Position numbers and translations under genes: made by a program. This document shows, piece after piece, positions 56,148 to 63,708 of a stretch of DNA of 64,000 nucleotides. The DNA is from a virus. Location of the stretch: IMG/VR virus record IMGVR_UViG_3300031952_000001, positions 124,001 through 188,000 of that record; one strand, written 5' to 3'. The notes beneath the pieces are model-generated. The model was not told the origin of the DNA and searched no databases. It worked only from the letters and a program-made list of their open reading frames with translations. Position 1 is the first letter of the stretch; every line of letters starts with the position of its first letter.

Positions 56148-56234
56148 GGTCGCCTGGCTTAAAGTGCGACCGACTGAAGGCCGCCTGGATTCGAGTGCGG
56201 CCGATGGGGAGGCCGCCTGGATTAAAGTGCGGCC
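56148..56234 (+). repeat. Three tandem 24-nt hairpins with covarying stems
   Basis: Hairpins at 56148-56171, 56179-56202 and 56211-56234: stem GGTCGC/GCGACC then GGCCGC/GCGGCC twice, loops CTGGCTTAAAGT, CTGGATTCGAGT and CTGGATTAAAGT. Same 6 + 12 + 6 architecture and C...AGT loop ends as the array at 52921. Period 31-32 bases. Confidence 0.85.
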
Positions 56235-56278
56235 GATGAGAGAAAGGGTTCTGATCTTGCGCCCGGCGGGGCCCGGTG

Positions 56279-56310
56279 TTTTAGAAATCCGAAACCCGCC
56301 ATAGTATACT
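56279..56310 (+). promoter_or_regulatory. Late-type promoter
   Basis: TTTTAGAAATCC, then ATAGTATACT (TATACT 56305-56310). Drives the 56374 gene. Confidence 0.75.
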
Positions 56311-56373
56311 GGGCGCAACCGAGAACATTCGGAGGGCTGGTCCCTTCGTCACAAGTTTGCAAGGAGAAGCAAC

Positions 56374-57033
56374 ATGTACCTGTACCTCAGATGTCTGGGC
56401 TCCACGAACGTGACGGTCACGGGCGACAACAACGTCCCGAACGTCTCTCTCACCAAGGGCGAGACGGAGACGGTGCTGGCGTCCCAGGCCATGGGCAACG
56501 TCGTGTTCTGCGACTCGTGCGCGAGCCTCATCACGAAGGCCCACCTCGAAGTCCGCGTCGGCACGGCCACCGGCCGCATCCTGACGGCGGCGGAGATGGA
56601 AGCCGTGAAGAACGGCACGCTGTTCGATCTCGACGAGGACGGCATGGTCGACGAGGCCGAGCACCTCGCGGGCGTCGAGTTCACCATCGATCTGGTGGAC
56701 GGCGTGACCGAGTGGTCGATGGTCCTCCCGGGCGACGGCTCCAAGCGGTTCATCCCGAAGCGCGCCCTCGTGCTGTGCACCGAGGACGACACCCTGGCGG
56801 CGGACGCGACCCTGAGCATCGGCACGGCTCCGGCCGGCACCCAGTACCTCAACGGCGTGGCGCTCACCGGCCTCAACAACACGAACATGGCTATCGAGAA
56901 GGTCATCGACGCCACGACGACGGCGATTCCGGCGGTCGCGGACAACGCGACCCTCTACTGCCGTCTCGCAGCGGCGGACACCGGCACGTCCGGCACCGCG
57001 AAGGTCGTGGTCGAGGGCACTTTCGTCGGCTAG
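56374..57033 (+). CDS. Structural protein with EF-hand-like calcium loop, 219 aa
   Basis: AAGGAGAAGCAAC precedes the ATG. Residues 85-96 (DLDEDGMVDEAE) fit the EF-hand 12-residue loop perfectly (D1, D3, D5, G6, E12). The rest is beta-rich with alanine/threonine (TIDLVDGVTEWSMVLPGDGS). A virion decoration or tail protein bound to calcium is likely. The DNA is very GC-rich. Confidence 0.8.
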   Translation: MYLYLRCLGSTNVTVTGDNNVPNVSLTKGETETVLASQAMGNVVFCDSCASLITKAHLEVRVGTATGRILTAAEMEAVKNGTLFDLDEDGMVDEAEHLAGVEFTIDLVDGVTEWSMVLPGDGSKRFIPKRALVLCTEDDTLAADATLSIGTAPAGTQYLNGVALTGLNNTNMAIEKVIDATTTAIPAVADNATLYCRLAAADTGTSGTAKVVVEGTFVG

Positions 57034-57111
57034 GACCCACTTCGCGCTAGCATCCAGGTACCCTTTGTTGTATGGTAGGGCCTCGTCTGTCCTACACAAC
57101 GAGGTGCCAAC

Positions 57112-57450
57112 ATGCCCGAACTGAAAAACGCCGCTGAGACCGAGGAGGTCATCGGCGGGGACGTTCTTCGGAACTCCATCGACATCGTCACGAAGCCCGT
57201 CCTGGACCACCTGGAGGCGTCCGTCCTCCGGGCCATGGGGCTCATCACCGAGCAGGCTCCGAACCTGACGGAGCAGGAGAAGCTCCACTCCGAGGCCATC
57301 ATGTACGAGACCGCGGCCCTGACCTGCATCGGCCGGGTTCTCCAGATCGCCAACCAGGTCGACGCGGGCCGGCAGCTCGCCCTCCGGGATTCGCTCTGGA
57401 GCCAGCTGGACCTGATGAGGAGCCCTGCCGGTGAGCCAAAAGCGGATTAA
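57112..57450 (+). CDS. Hypothetical protein, 112 aa
   Basis: GAGGTGCCAAC precedes the ATG. Helical. A degraded late-type promoter (TTGTTGTATGGT) may lie at about 57065-57076. Overlaps the next gene by 20 bases. Confidence 0.75.
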   Translation: MPELKNAAETEEVIGGDVLRNSIDIVTKPVLDHLEASVLRAMGLITEQAPNLTEQEKLHSEAIMYETAALTCIGRVLQIANQVDAGRQLALRDSLWSQLDLMRSPAGEPKAD

Positions 57451-57688
57451 GGACAAGCTGAAGCGCAAGGACGCCGTCCAGGCGCTCCGCGGGCTCGACT
57501 CTGTGAAGCAGCTCCCCGAGCTGCTGAAGCAGGCCTTGGAGGTCAACCAGGCCCTCGTCGAGGAGAACGCCCGGCTCAACGCCGAGGTCAGCAACATCCT
57601 CGAAGAGCACGACCAGCGCTTGACCACCCTGGAGAACGTCCTCGTGAAGAACTTCGCCGCCGCCACAGGAGGGTCTCATGACGGGTAA
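57431..57688 (+). CDS. Coiled-coil protein, 85 aa, GTG start
   Basis: GTG inside the end of the previous gene, with GAGGAG upstream. Basic N-terminus (MSQKRIKDKLKRKD), then coiled coil (LVEENARLNAEVSNILEEHD). Function unknown. Confidence 0.7.
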   Translation: MSQKRIKDKLKRKDAVQALRGLDSVKQLPELLKQALEVNQALVEENARLNAEVSNILEEHDQRLTTLENVLVKNFAAATGGSHDG

Positions 57689-58055
57689 CTACATCCACGT
57701 CCTACTGGACAAAAATCCAGGTGGTACCGAGGGCCAAGAGATCTGCGGCGGCTGCAAGCTCACCCTTCCGGATGACCTGGTGGGTTGGGAGGAGTTCCTC
57801 AACGGCGAATACGTGCCCGAGCCCCCGAACGCCGAGGGTTACTACCCGGTGCTCATCCTTCCGAAAGGGTATCGAAGGGGTGAGGTGGTGCTCGTCGAGC
57901 ATGAAGTCCTTTACGCCCGGCCGGCGCTCCGACGAAGGGACCTCTTCGTGTGGAGCGACCCCAAGCAAGGTGCCCGGATCGAGAAGCGCTGGAGCGTTCC
58001 TCTGCCCAAGATGACCTGCTCCCTGAACAACCCACTTTGGAGGAAGGTGCTATGA
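57678..58055 (+). CDS. Hypothetical protein, 125 aa
   Basis: AGGAGGGTCTC precedes the ATG, which overlaps the upstream gene. CGGCKL early on and a basic tyrosine-rich middle. Function unknown. Confidence 0.75.
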   Translation: MTGNYIHVLLDKNPGGTEGQEICGGCKLTLPDDLVGWEEFLNGEYVPEPPNAEGYYPVLILPKGYRRGEVVLVEHEVLYARPALRRRDLFVWSDPKQGARIEKRWSVPLPKMTCSLNNPLWRKVL

Positions 58056-58294
58056 ACCCAGACCGCGTCATCGTCGAGATCAAGACCAGCGAGCAGCACG
58101 GCAAGGCGTTCTGCGACGAGGGGTGCGACCACTTCGTGCTCTTCGTGAACTTCCCTCCGCAGGGCATCTGCAAGGTCTGCGGACCGCTCGCCGAGCCGGA
58201 CTCCTTGAACCGCTTCCCGCGTCACCTCGCCTGCAAGTACATCTGCGGCGAGGAGGTCCCCGAGCGCTTCTGGAGCCCGATGAGGGACGGCTGA
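58052..58294 (+). CDS. Cys-rich protein, 80 aa
   Basis: Start at the ATG after GGAGGAAGGTGCT. FCDEGCDHF, ICKVCG and CKYICG indicate a metal-binding domain. Function unknown. Confidence 0.8.
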   Translation: MNPDRVIVEIKTSEQHGKAFCDEGCDHFVLFVNFPPQGICKVCGPLAEPDSLNRFPRHLACKYICGEEVPERFWSPMRDG

Positions 58295-58719
58295 TGTCCC
58301 GCCTCTCCGAGGTCCTCGCGAAGCTCCAGAGGGAGTGCCCGGTCGGCGAGGACGGCCAGCCCGTCGGCGTCACCTACGAGGCCATCGTCGAGGCCCTCCG
58401 GCTCCACAAGATCGGGGAGGACTGGATCCTCCAGCAGCTCAGAGACATCGTCATCGCGGAGCTTGCGGCCGGCGTGGCTGCCTACCAAGGCACATGCGGG
58501 CCCGAGATCCGCTCTGCAACCCTGCACATCGCCGATGGCCGGCAGCTGGTCGCCTTGCTGAACGGCATCGTGGATGTCCAGGAGAAGCTCCGAAAGGAGC
58601 AGGAGGACTCATGGAAGAGACCAGAGCCACCTGGGTCTGGGTCCGATTCCCCGGACTCGGGAGAATCGAAGCCCAGATCCCCATCCCCGCCGACTGCTTC
58701 AGCTCCTCAGGAGAGCTGA
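58294..58719 (+). CDS. Hypothetical protein with low-complexity tail, 141 aa
   Basis: ATG in a TGATG overlap. N-terminal 100 residues are helical. The last 36 are Ser/Pro-rich (GSGSDSPDSGESK) and overlap the next gene in another frame, so the tail may be a by-product of that overlap. Confidence 0.7.
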   Translation: MSRLSEVLAKLQRECPVGEDGQPVGVTYEAIVEALRLHKIGEDWILQQLRDIVIAELAAGVAAYQGTCGPEIRSATLHIADGRQLVALLNGIVDVQEKLRKEQEDSWKRPEPPGSGSDSPDSGESKPRSPSPPTASAPQES

Positions 58720-58859
58720 TCAAGGAAGACGCCATCGAGTACGTCGAGCGGTGGATGACCGACGACCTCAAGATGGAGTACGGCTGCTGCGAGACCCGGG
58801 AAGAGATCCCTGAGGTCTCCCCCGGCGAGCACTACTTCGGCATCTCGACCTCCACCTAG
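58611..58859 (+). CDS. Hypothetical protein, 82 aa
   Basis: AGGAGCAGGAGGACTC precedes the ATG; overlaps the previous gene by 109 bases. Trp/Val-rich start (EETRATWVWVRFPGLG). Last gene before the non-coding block. Confidence 0.75.
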   Translation: MEETRATWVWVRFPGLGRIEAQIPIPADCFSSSGELIKEDAIEYVERWMTDDLKMEYGCCETREEIPEVSPGEHYFGISTST

Positions 58860-58860
58860 A

Positions 58861-59000
58861 GTTCAACCCTACCTTTAAGACCTTCAAGGTACCTTCAACC
58901 CTACCTTACCCTAGCCTTCAACCCTACTTTGAAAACCTTCAACCCTACCTTGAACCTTTGTTTTAACCACCACCAAGGTATAGTCAAGACCCCCTTGGTA
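58861..59000. repeat. CCTTCAACCCTAC repeats
   Basis: TTCAACCCTAC recurs at about 58862, 58898, 58918 and 58938, mixed with ACCTT variants. The AACCCT words are shared with the 10250-10690 block at the other side of the genome segment. Confidence 0.7.
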
Positions 59001-59472
59001 CCCCTTCTGGGAGCTGAAAATACCATAGGTTTGAACCCTTCAAAGAGGTCTTGACTATACCTTCCTGGCGGTTGCATCGATGGTTACTATTTTATTAGAA
59101 GTTATACGTTTCATAACCCGAAATACTGTCAAAATTATTCAATGATTTATAGCGAACTAGCCTCTTGACTATACCTTGCCGACGGTTAGTGGCATACCTT
59201 CATAGGGTTGGAAGTCAAGGGGAAGATGGGCCTCAAATTCAACCCTCCCGGGAAGGGTCTTGGGTTGCAACCGCTGGTAAACAAGATGTCAAGGCCTTTT
59301 GAAGGGTGTTAGAAGGCCTAGCCGCTCAAGGCCGCGCGCCGTGCGCCACTGGTATTCTTGCGCTTTTCAACTGGGTATTGCAGCTGGTGTCCGTTTTTAC
59401 AGTATTTCTATCTTTCTAACTCGGTTTTCAACCTTTTCAACCCTGTTTTTGCGTTTTTTGCCGAGGGTATTC

Positions 59473-59524
59473 CTCAGATCCTTCAGAACTCTTCAGTTCC
59501 TTCAGAGTTCTTCAGGATCTTCAG
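59473..59524 (+). repeat. TTCAG iterons
   Basis: TTCAG starts at 59482, 59492, 59501, 59511 and 59520, with a CTCAG at 59473. Steps are 10, 9, 10 and 9 bases, close to one helical turn, as in initiator-protein binding sites. Confidence 0.65.
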
Positions 59525-59711
59525 AATACCCCCAGATGATCTACAGGAACTCTATAGCTATGTACAAGAACCACTTGGGATCAGGATCGTCCGATCCTAT
59601 TGATCCAGCTTTGTAAGTTTATTCATCAAAATTAGACTGGGATCGTCTGTACGACTTACCTTTAAGGGGCTCGAAGAGCATTCAACTTGGGAAAACCCCC
59701 GGGGCGATTTT

Positions 59712-59730
59712 TACATCATTTGGTGATGTA
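59712..59730. repeat. Inverted repeat before late promoter
   Basis: TACATCA, TTTGG, TGATGTA: perfect 7-bp arms, 30 bases before the late promoter at 59759. May be an operator or a terminator stem. Confidence 0.55.
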
Positions 59731-59758
59731 TTGGCAAGGTATGCCTACAACCCGTAGG

Positions 59759-59790
59759 GTTTAAAAATTCAACAGGTCTTGTAGTACGCT
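59759..59790 (+). promoter_or_regulatory. Late-type promoter
   Basis: GTTTAAAAATTC, then GTAGTACGCT (TACGCT 59785-59790). Confidence 0.7.
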
Positions 59791-59829
59791 GCGGTTGTGG
59801 GCAGAATACTGGATTCAGGAGACTCAACA

Positions 59830-60294
59830 ATGACCAAAGCCACAACCCCTTCGGACTCTCCCGTCGAGCTGGCCCCAGAAGGACTCAAGATTCGAGTTCG
59901 CTGGAAGTTCATCGTCTCTGTTCTCGGCTTCCTGCTGTGCGGGGGCAGCTTTGCCGGCGTGGCTGCGATGTTCAACGTCGGCACCAGCGTTGCCGACGAC
60001 TTCAGCACTTTCAAGTCCGAGCAGGGCTCTGCGCACCTGCACATCGACTCGGCTCTCGATTCTCAAGACTCGCGTGCGAAAGCGCAGGACGACAGGATCG
60101 AGGGTATCAGCAAGGTGGTCTCCTCCGTCCAGACGACGCAGCAGAGGGACGTTGCCCGTACAGAAGCTCGCCGGCTCACCGAAAAAATACAAAATCGAAT
60201 TGAGCGTGAAGAATCGTACGACCGCCTCTACGAGCTAAATCTCAAGCATTTACAACGTGGTGAGGACCCTTGCGGCACCGTGAGCTGTGATTAG
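59830..60294 (+). CDS. Membrane-anchored coiled-coil protein, 154 aa
   Basis: Start at the ATG after CAGGAGAC. Residues about 27-49 form one membrane helix (FIVSVLGFLLCGGSFAGVAA). The rest is a long helix with coiled-coil pattern (LDSQDSRAKAQDDRIEGISK). N-in topology with an outer coiled coil would suit a spanin-like or lysis accessory. Not proven. Confidence 0.75.
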   Translation: MTKATTPSDSPVELAPEGLKIRVRWKFIVSVLGFLLCGGSFAGVAAMFNVGTSVADDFSTFKSEQGSAHLHIDSALDSQDSRAKAQDDRIEGISKVVSSVQTTQQRDVARTEARRLTEKIQNRIEREESYDRLYELNLKHLQRGEDPCGTVSCD

Positions 60295-60374
60295 CACCTT
60301 CGTTTTTGCCGATCATCTCCAGAGCAATCTCGTAACTTAAGATAGAGGGCATTTTTCGCCCAAAGGGAGGATCC

Positions 60375-61163
60375 GTGGAACTGACCACTCTCCAGCCGGC
60401 TTGCAAGATTTGCATCCTGATGCGGTTGGACAGCAACCTGTGGAAGGAGCTGCACCGCAAGGTCATCATCGAGCGGGTCAGCCGGGCGAAGGCGCTGACG
60501 TGGCTCAACCAGCGGGCGGAGATCCTGAACATCACCCGGGAGGAGAACAACTGGGAGCTGTTGCCGACGTTTTCCACCAACGGCATCGTCAAGCACTTCA
60601 AGATGCACATCACGGACTTCACCCAGGTCGAGGCGTACATCGCGGCTCAGAACATGTTCTCTCCCGAGGCTCGGGCGAACCCCGCGAAGATGGCGCTCCA
60701 GGCCTCGGCGGCATCGGAGATGGACGACTATCTCCGCCTGGAGTCCCTGATCTCCGCCTCGGTGGTGCAGCTCGAAAGCTACGAGAAGACCTTGTCCGCG
60801 GCGGCCAGGAAGAACCAGGGTGACGGCAAGTCGCCGCCCATCGTGAACCTGGAGGAGGTGAAGATTTTCCAGAAGCTGATCCGGGAGCAGATGGCGATGA
60901 AGAAGGAGCTGGCGGTCCTTCAGGCCAAGCAGGCGGTCGCCGGCACCGCCCTCCGGGACGCTCTGGAGCGGGTCGTTGAAGTTGTTATGAACGCAATTCA
61001 GGATTCCATGGTAGAATTGCGGTCGAACCTGCACCAGCAGTACGCGAACCCGGAGTGGGGCGAGAAGCTGGCGAGGATGGTGGCCTACAAGATCGGGGAG
61101 CCCTTGAAGGCGTCGATCCCCTCGATTTTGGACGAGGTCTACAAGAAGTACAAAATACGATGA
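60375..61163 (+). CDS. Helical protein next to terminase, possible small terminase-like
   Basis: GTG start after GGAGGATCC; 262 residues, almost all helix. It lies just upstream of the large terminase with one small gene between, the usual place of the small subunit. The N-terminal CKICILMRLDSNL ... LNQRAEILNITREENNWELL has a HTH-compatible layout, but no family match is visible. Weak inference. Confidence 0.6.
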   Translation: MELTTLQPACKICILMRLDSNLWKELHRKVIIERVSRAKALTWLNQRAEILNITREENNWELLPTFSTNGIVKHFKMHITDFTQVEAYIAAQNMFSPEARANPAKMALQASAASEMDDYLRLESLISASVVQLESYEKTLSAAARKNQGDGKSPPIVNLEEVKIFQKLIREQMAMKKELAVLQAKQAVAGTALRDALERVVEVVMNAIQDSMVELRSNLHQQYANPEWGEKLARMVAYKIGEPLKASIPSILDEVYKKYKIR

Positions 61164-61450
61164 GCCCAGTCACAAAGACCTTCACCCATGATCACGTCGT
61201 CCGCGACCCTGCGGGGAAACCGGTCGGCCGCGCGATCCTACTCAACGACAAGGGCTACACCGAGGGAGCCCCGCTTCCGGTGGCGGTCCTGCTCGTCCCG
61301 GTGACCGCGACGAAGAACATCCGGAGCTTCGTGTTCTACATCGACGGCATCGCGTACAGGATCCCGCAGGACACGCCTCAAGGGCGGATACTGCTCTCAG
61401 AGGGCATGCACAAGGTCAACCACGTTGTGCTCCAGAAAGTGAACCCGTAA
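61160..61450 (+). CDS. Hypothetical protein, 96 aa
   Basis: ATG overlaps the upstream stop (ATGAGC); the stop overlaps the terminase start. Beta-rich (GAPLPVAVLLVPVTATK). Packaging or head-completion role possible by position only. Confidence 0.7.
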   Translation: MSPVTKTFTHDHVVRDPAGKPVGRAILLNDKGYTEGAPLPVAVLLVPVTATKNIRSFVFYIDGIAYRIPQDTPQGRILLSEGMHKVNHVVLQKVNP

Positions 61451-63705
61451 TGGAGACCGGTTTTCTCGACAACATCGGCAAGAGGATCGACACTGCGCTG
61501 GAGTCGAGGACGTCGAGCGGCTTGACCGGTCCCGAGGTCGAGTACCTCCGCCGGCCGGCTCCGAACATCTGCGAGTGGGTGACCGGGCTCGACTACTGGA
61601 ACGTGCCCACGACGTTCGACCACACCCGCCAGTACCAGATCATGCGCGACCTGTTCGGGGTGCGCTGTCCGATCTGCAACTCGATGAAGCCCGAGGCGGT
61701 CGACTGCTGGGGCAAGAGCCGGATGTACCTGGAGTCCGAGGTGCTGCTCTGCTGGGTCGAGAGCGAGCAGGACTTCGTGTGCCCGCGGTGCGGCAGCACG
61801 CAGCGCGAGCTGCTCCACGACGGCATCCTCCAGGCCTACAACGAGACGATCATCCTGGCCGGCATGCGCTCGGGGAAATCGTACCTGGGCGCTCACATCG
61901 GAGGGTACTTCGAGAACTTCATATCGAGCCGGGCGATGTTCGGCCAGGGCCACCTCCAGAGGATGCTGAAGCAGGAGAAGAGCGAGTGGTTCGAGGTCAC
62001 CTTCTCCGCGTCGACCGCGACCCAGGCGCAGCAGACCATCTACGCCAAGTACCGCGAGATGCGGAAGAACTCTCCGTGGATTCAGCGCTACTCCTCGTGG
62101 GTCCAGGCCTTCGAGTCTCAGCAACCCTCGGAAGTCGACCGCTGGATGTACAACACCAACGCCGACGCCATCCTGGATGGCTGGGCGCGCGTGCGCTACA
62201 ACCGCATCGCTAGCGACTCGGCCGGTGTCGCCGGCAAGACGCGCATCATGGCGTCCATCGACGAGTGGGCTCGTCTCGCGGACACCGAGGGCAGCCGCTC
62301 CGCGAAGGAGCTGTACCGCGTGCTGAACCAGTCCCTCGCCACGGTCCGCGCCGCGGTGATGCAGAACGAGCTTCCGTCTTTCCTGGGGATGATGCTGAAC
62401 GTGACCTCGCCGATCTCGCAGGACGACCCGGCGATGGAGCACTACAACAAGGCGGCCGAGGGGATCCTGCCGAGGACGTACTACTGGAAGGGCGCGACCT
62501 GGGACTTCAACCCGCAGATGCCGCGGCACGTCTTCGACGACGACTACGTGAAGGACGCCATGGGCGCGGAGCGTGACTTCGGGGCGAACCCGCCGAACGC
62601 CGAGAGCCCCTACGTGGACGACCCGAAGCGTTTCTGGAAGAGCATCGACTTCGACCGCGACCCCATCGCCCGCTTCCGGCCCTCGTTCTTCGAGGACACG
62701 ACGGGCAAGAAGTACATCGGCATGGAGGTCGAGGAGTGCAAGCTGAACCACGTCAACCCCTACTACCTGTTCGGTGACGCCGGGCTCAACTGGGACTCGT
62801 TCGGGCTCGTCATGGCGCACTCCGAGTGGCTCAACGTGGACGACTTCGAGTCCGACGAGACTGGCCCCGACGGAGAGCCCCTCATTCGCCAGAGGGCTCC
62901 TGTGGGCCGCGGCAGGATGGAGCCTGTCGACGAGTACGGGGTCGTCTTCTCCGAGGACCTGGGGACGTTCCTCGGCGCGAACATGCCGGTCGGTGCCGAC
63001 GGCGACATGATCATGGAGGCTCAGAAGAACCGCCGCCGCATGGCGAACTACTTCACCGCCTCGAACAAGGCCGGCGCTCGTCCGTTCGATCACATGAACG
63101 AGATGCTGTGCACGGTGATCGACTTCTCCGTGCGCATCGTTCCGACCCGGGAGCGGGACATCTGGTTCAACTCGGTCGTGAACATCATCGCCGAGGTCCA
63201 GAAGAAGGTCCGGATCGCCGGGGTGGCGTTCGACCACTGGAACGCCGAGTCCACGATCCAGCAGCTCCGGACGATGGGCATCATCACGACGAAGGTCCAG
63301 CTCGGGCCGGTCCACTTCATGAACTTCCTGCGGATGACCTACAACGGCCGGGTGAAGCTCCTTCCGCCACATGCGGAGGACACCGTGGGCATCACGGACA
63401 CGGGGGCCCTCGTGATCGCGACCCCGCAGGAGCAGATGCAAGGGCAGTCCGTCGCGCTGGTCGAGCTGCTCAAGCTCACGCGGTCTCCGGACCTGAAGAA
63501 GTTCTTCAACCCGAAGAAGGGGACCGTCCGGGGTCGAGACTCGGACGATCTCGCGCGCTGCTACGTCGGCGTCCACCATCTCATCCAGGATTCTATTGTG
63601 GATTCTCAGGCAAATATGAAGAGAAAGATGAATATACGAAAGAGAATGGCTGCCACGGATACAAGCGCTCTAGGCTCTGTTGTCTCGGGGAGAGGTTCCT
63701 GGTAG
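61450..63705 (+). CDS. terL: Terminase large subunit (ATPase-nuclease)
   Basis: 751 residues. A zinc ribbon (C73/C76 and C111/C114) precedes Walker A AGMRSGKS (137-144). Walker B is RIMASIDEW (D271/E272). The nuclease half has FGDAGLNWDSFGL (D443, D449) and a C-terminal DSDDLARCYVG (D699/D700), as in RNaseH-like packaging nucleases. It cuts concatemers and pumps DNA into the capsid. The last 40 residues are encoded by AT-richer DNA directly before a TnpB gene. Confidence 0.93.
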   Translation: METGFLDNIGKRIDTALESRTSSGLTGPEVEYLRRPAPNICEWVTGLDYWNVPTTFDHTRQYQIMRDLFGVRCPICNSMKPEAVDCWGKSRMYLESEVLLCWVESEQDFVCPRCGSTQRELLHDGILQAYNETIILAGMRSGKSYLGAHIGGYFENFISSRAMFGQGHLQRMLKQEKSEWFEVTFSASTATQAQQTIYAKYREMRKNSPWIQRYSSWVQAFESQQPSEVDRWMYNTNADAILDGWARVRYNRIASDSAGVAGKTRIMASIDEWARLADTEGSRSAKELYRVLNQSLATVRAAVMQNELPSFLGMMLNVTSPISQDDPAMEHYNKAAEGILPRTYYWKGATWDFNPQMPRHVFDDDYVKDAMGAERDFGANPPNAESPYVDDPKRFWKSIDFDRDPIARFRPSFFEDTTGKKYIGMEVEECKLNHVNPYYLFGDAGLNWDSFGLVMAHSEWLNVDDFESDETGPDGEPLIRQRAPVGRGRMEPVDEYGVVFSEDLGTFLGANMPVGADGDMIMEAQKNRRRMANYFTASNKAGARPFDHMNEMLCTVIDFSVRIVPTRERDIWFNSVVNIIAEVQKKVRIAGVAFDHWNAESTIQQLRTMGIITTKVQLGPVHFMNFLRMTYNGRVKLLPPHAEDTVGITDTGALVIATPQEQMQGQSVALVELLKLTRSPDLKKFFNPKKGTVRGRDSDDLARCYVGVHHLIQDSIVDSQANMKRKMNIRKRMAATDTSALGSVVSGRGSW

Positions 63706-63708
63706 TAA

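Larger units (their letters stand above)
58860..59758. other. Non-coding repeat-rich and AT-rich region
   Basis: About 0.9 kb without a convincing gene. It holds TTCAACCCTAC repeats (58861-59000, also near 59240), two direct copies of CTTGACTATACCTT (59050, 59164) and an inverted copy (58975), an AT-rich stretch (59081-59155), TTCAG iterons (59473-59524) and an inverted repeat at 59712-59730. A candidate origin or packaging-adjacent control region; inference. Confidence 0.6.

Noticed and set aside
59299-59616. 105-aa frame and its alternative at 59358
   Set aside because: Phe/Ser-rich translation of the TTCAG iterons and T-rich DNA; no ribosome site.
61378-63579. 733-aa open frame on the minus strand opposite the terminase
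   Set aside because: Antisense shadow of terL in GC-rich DNA; composition is His/Arg/Pro-rich, with no ribosome site or domain.
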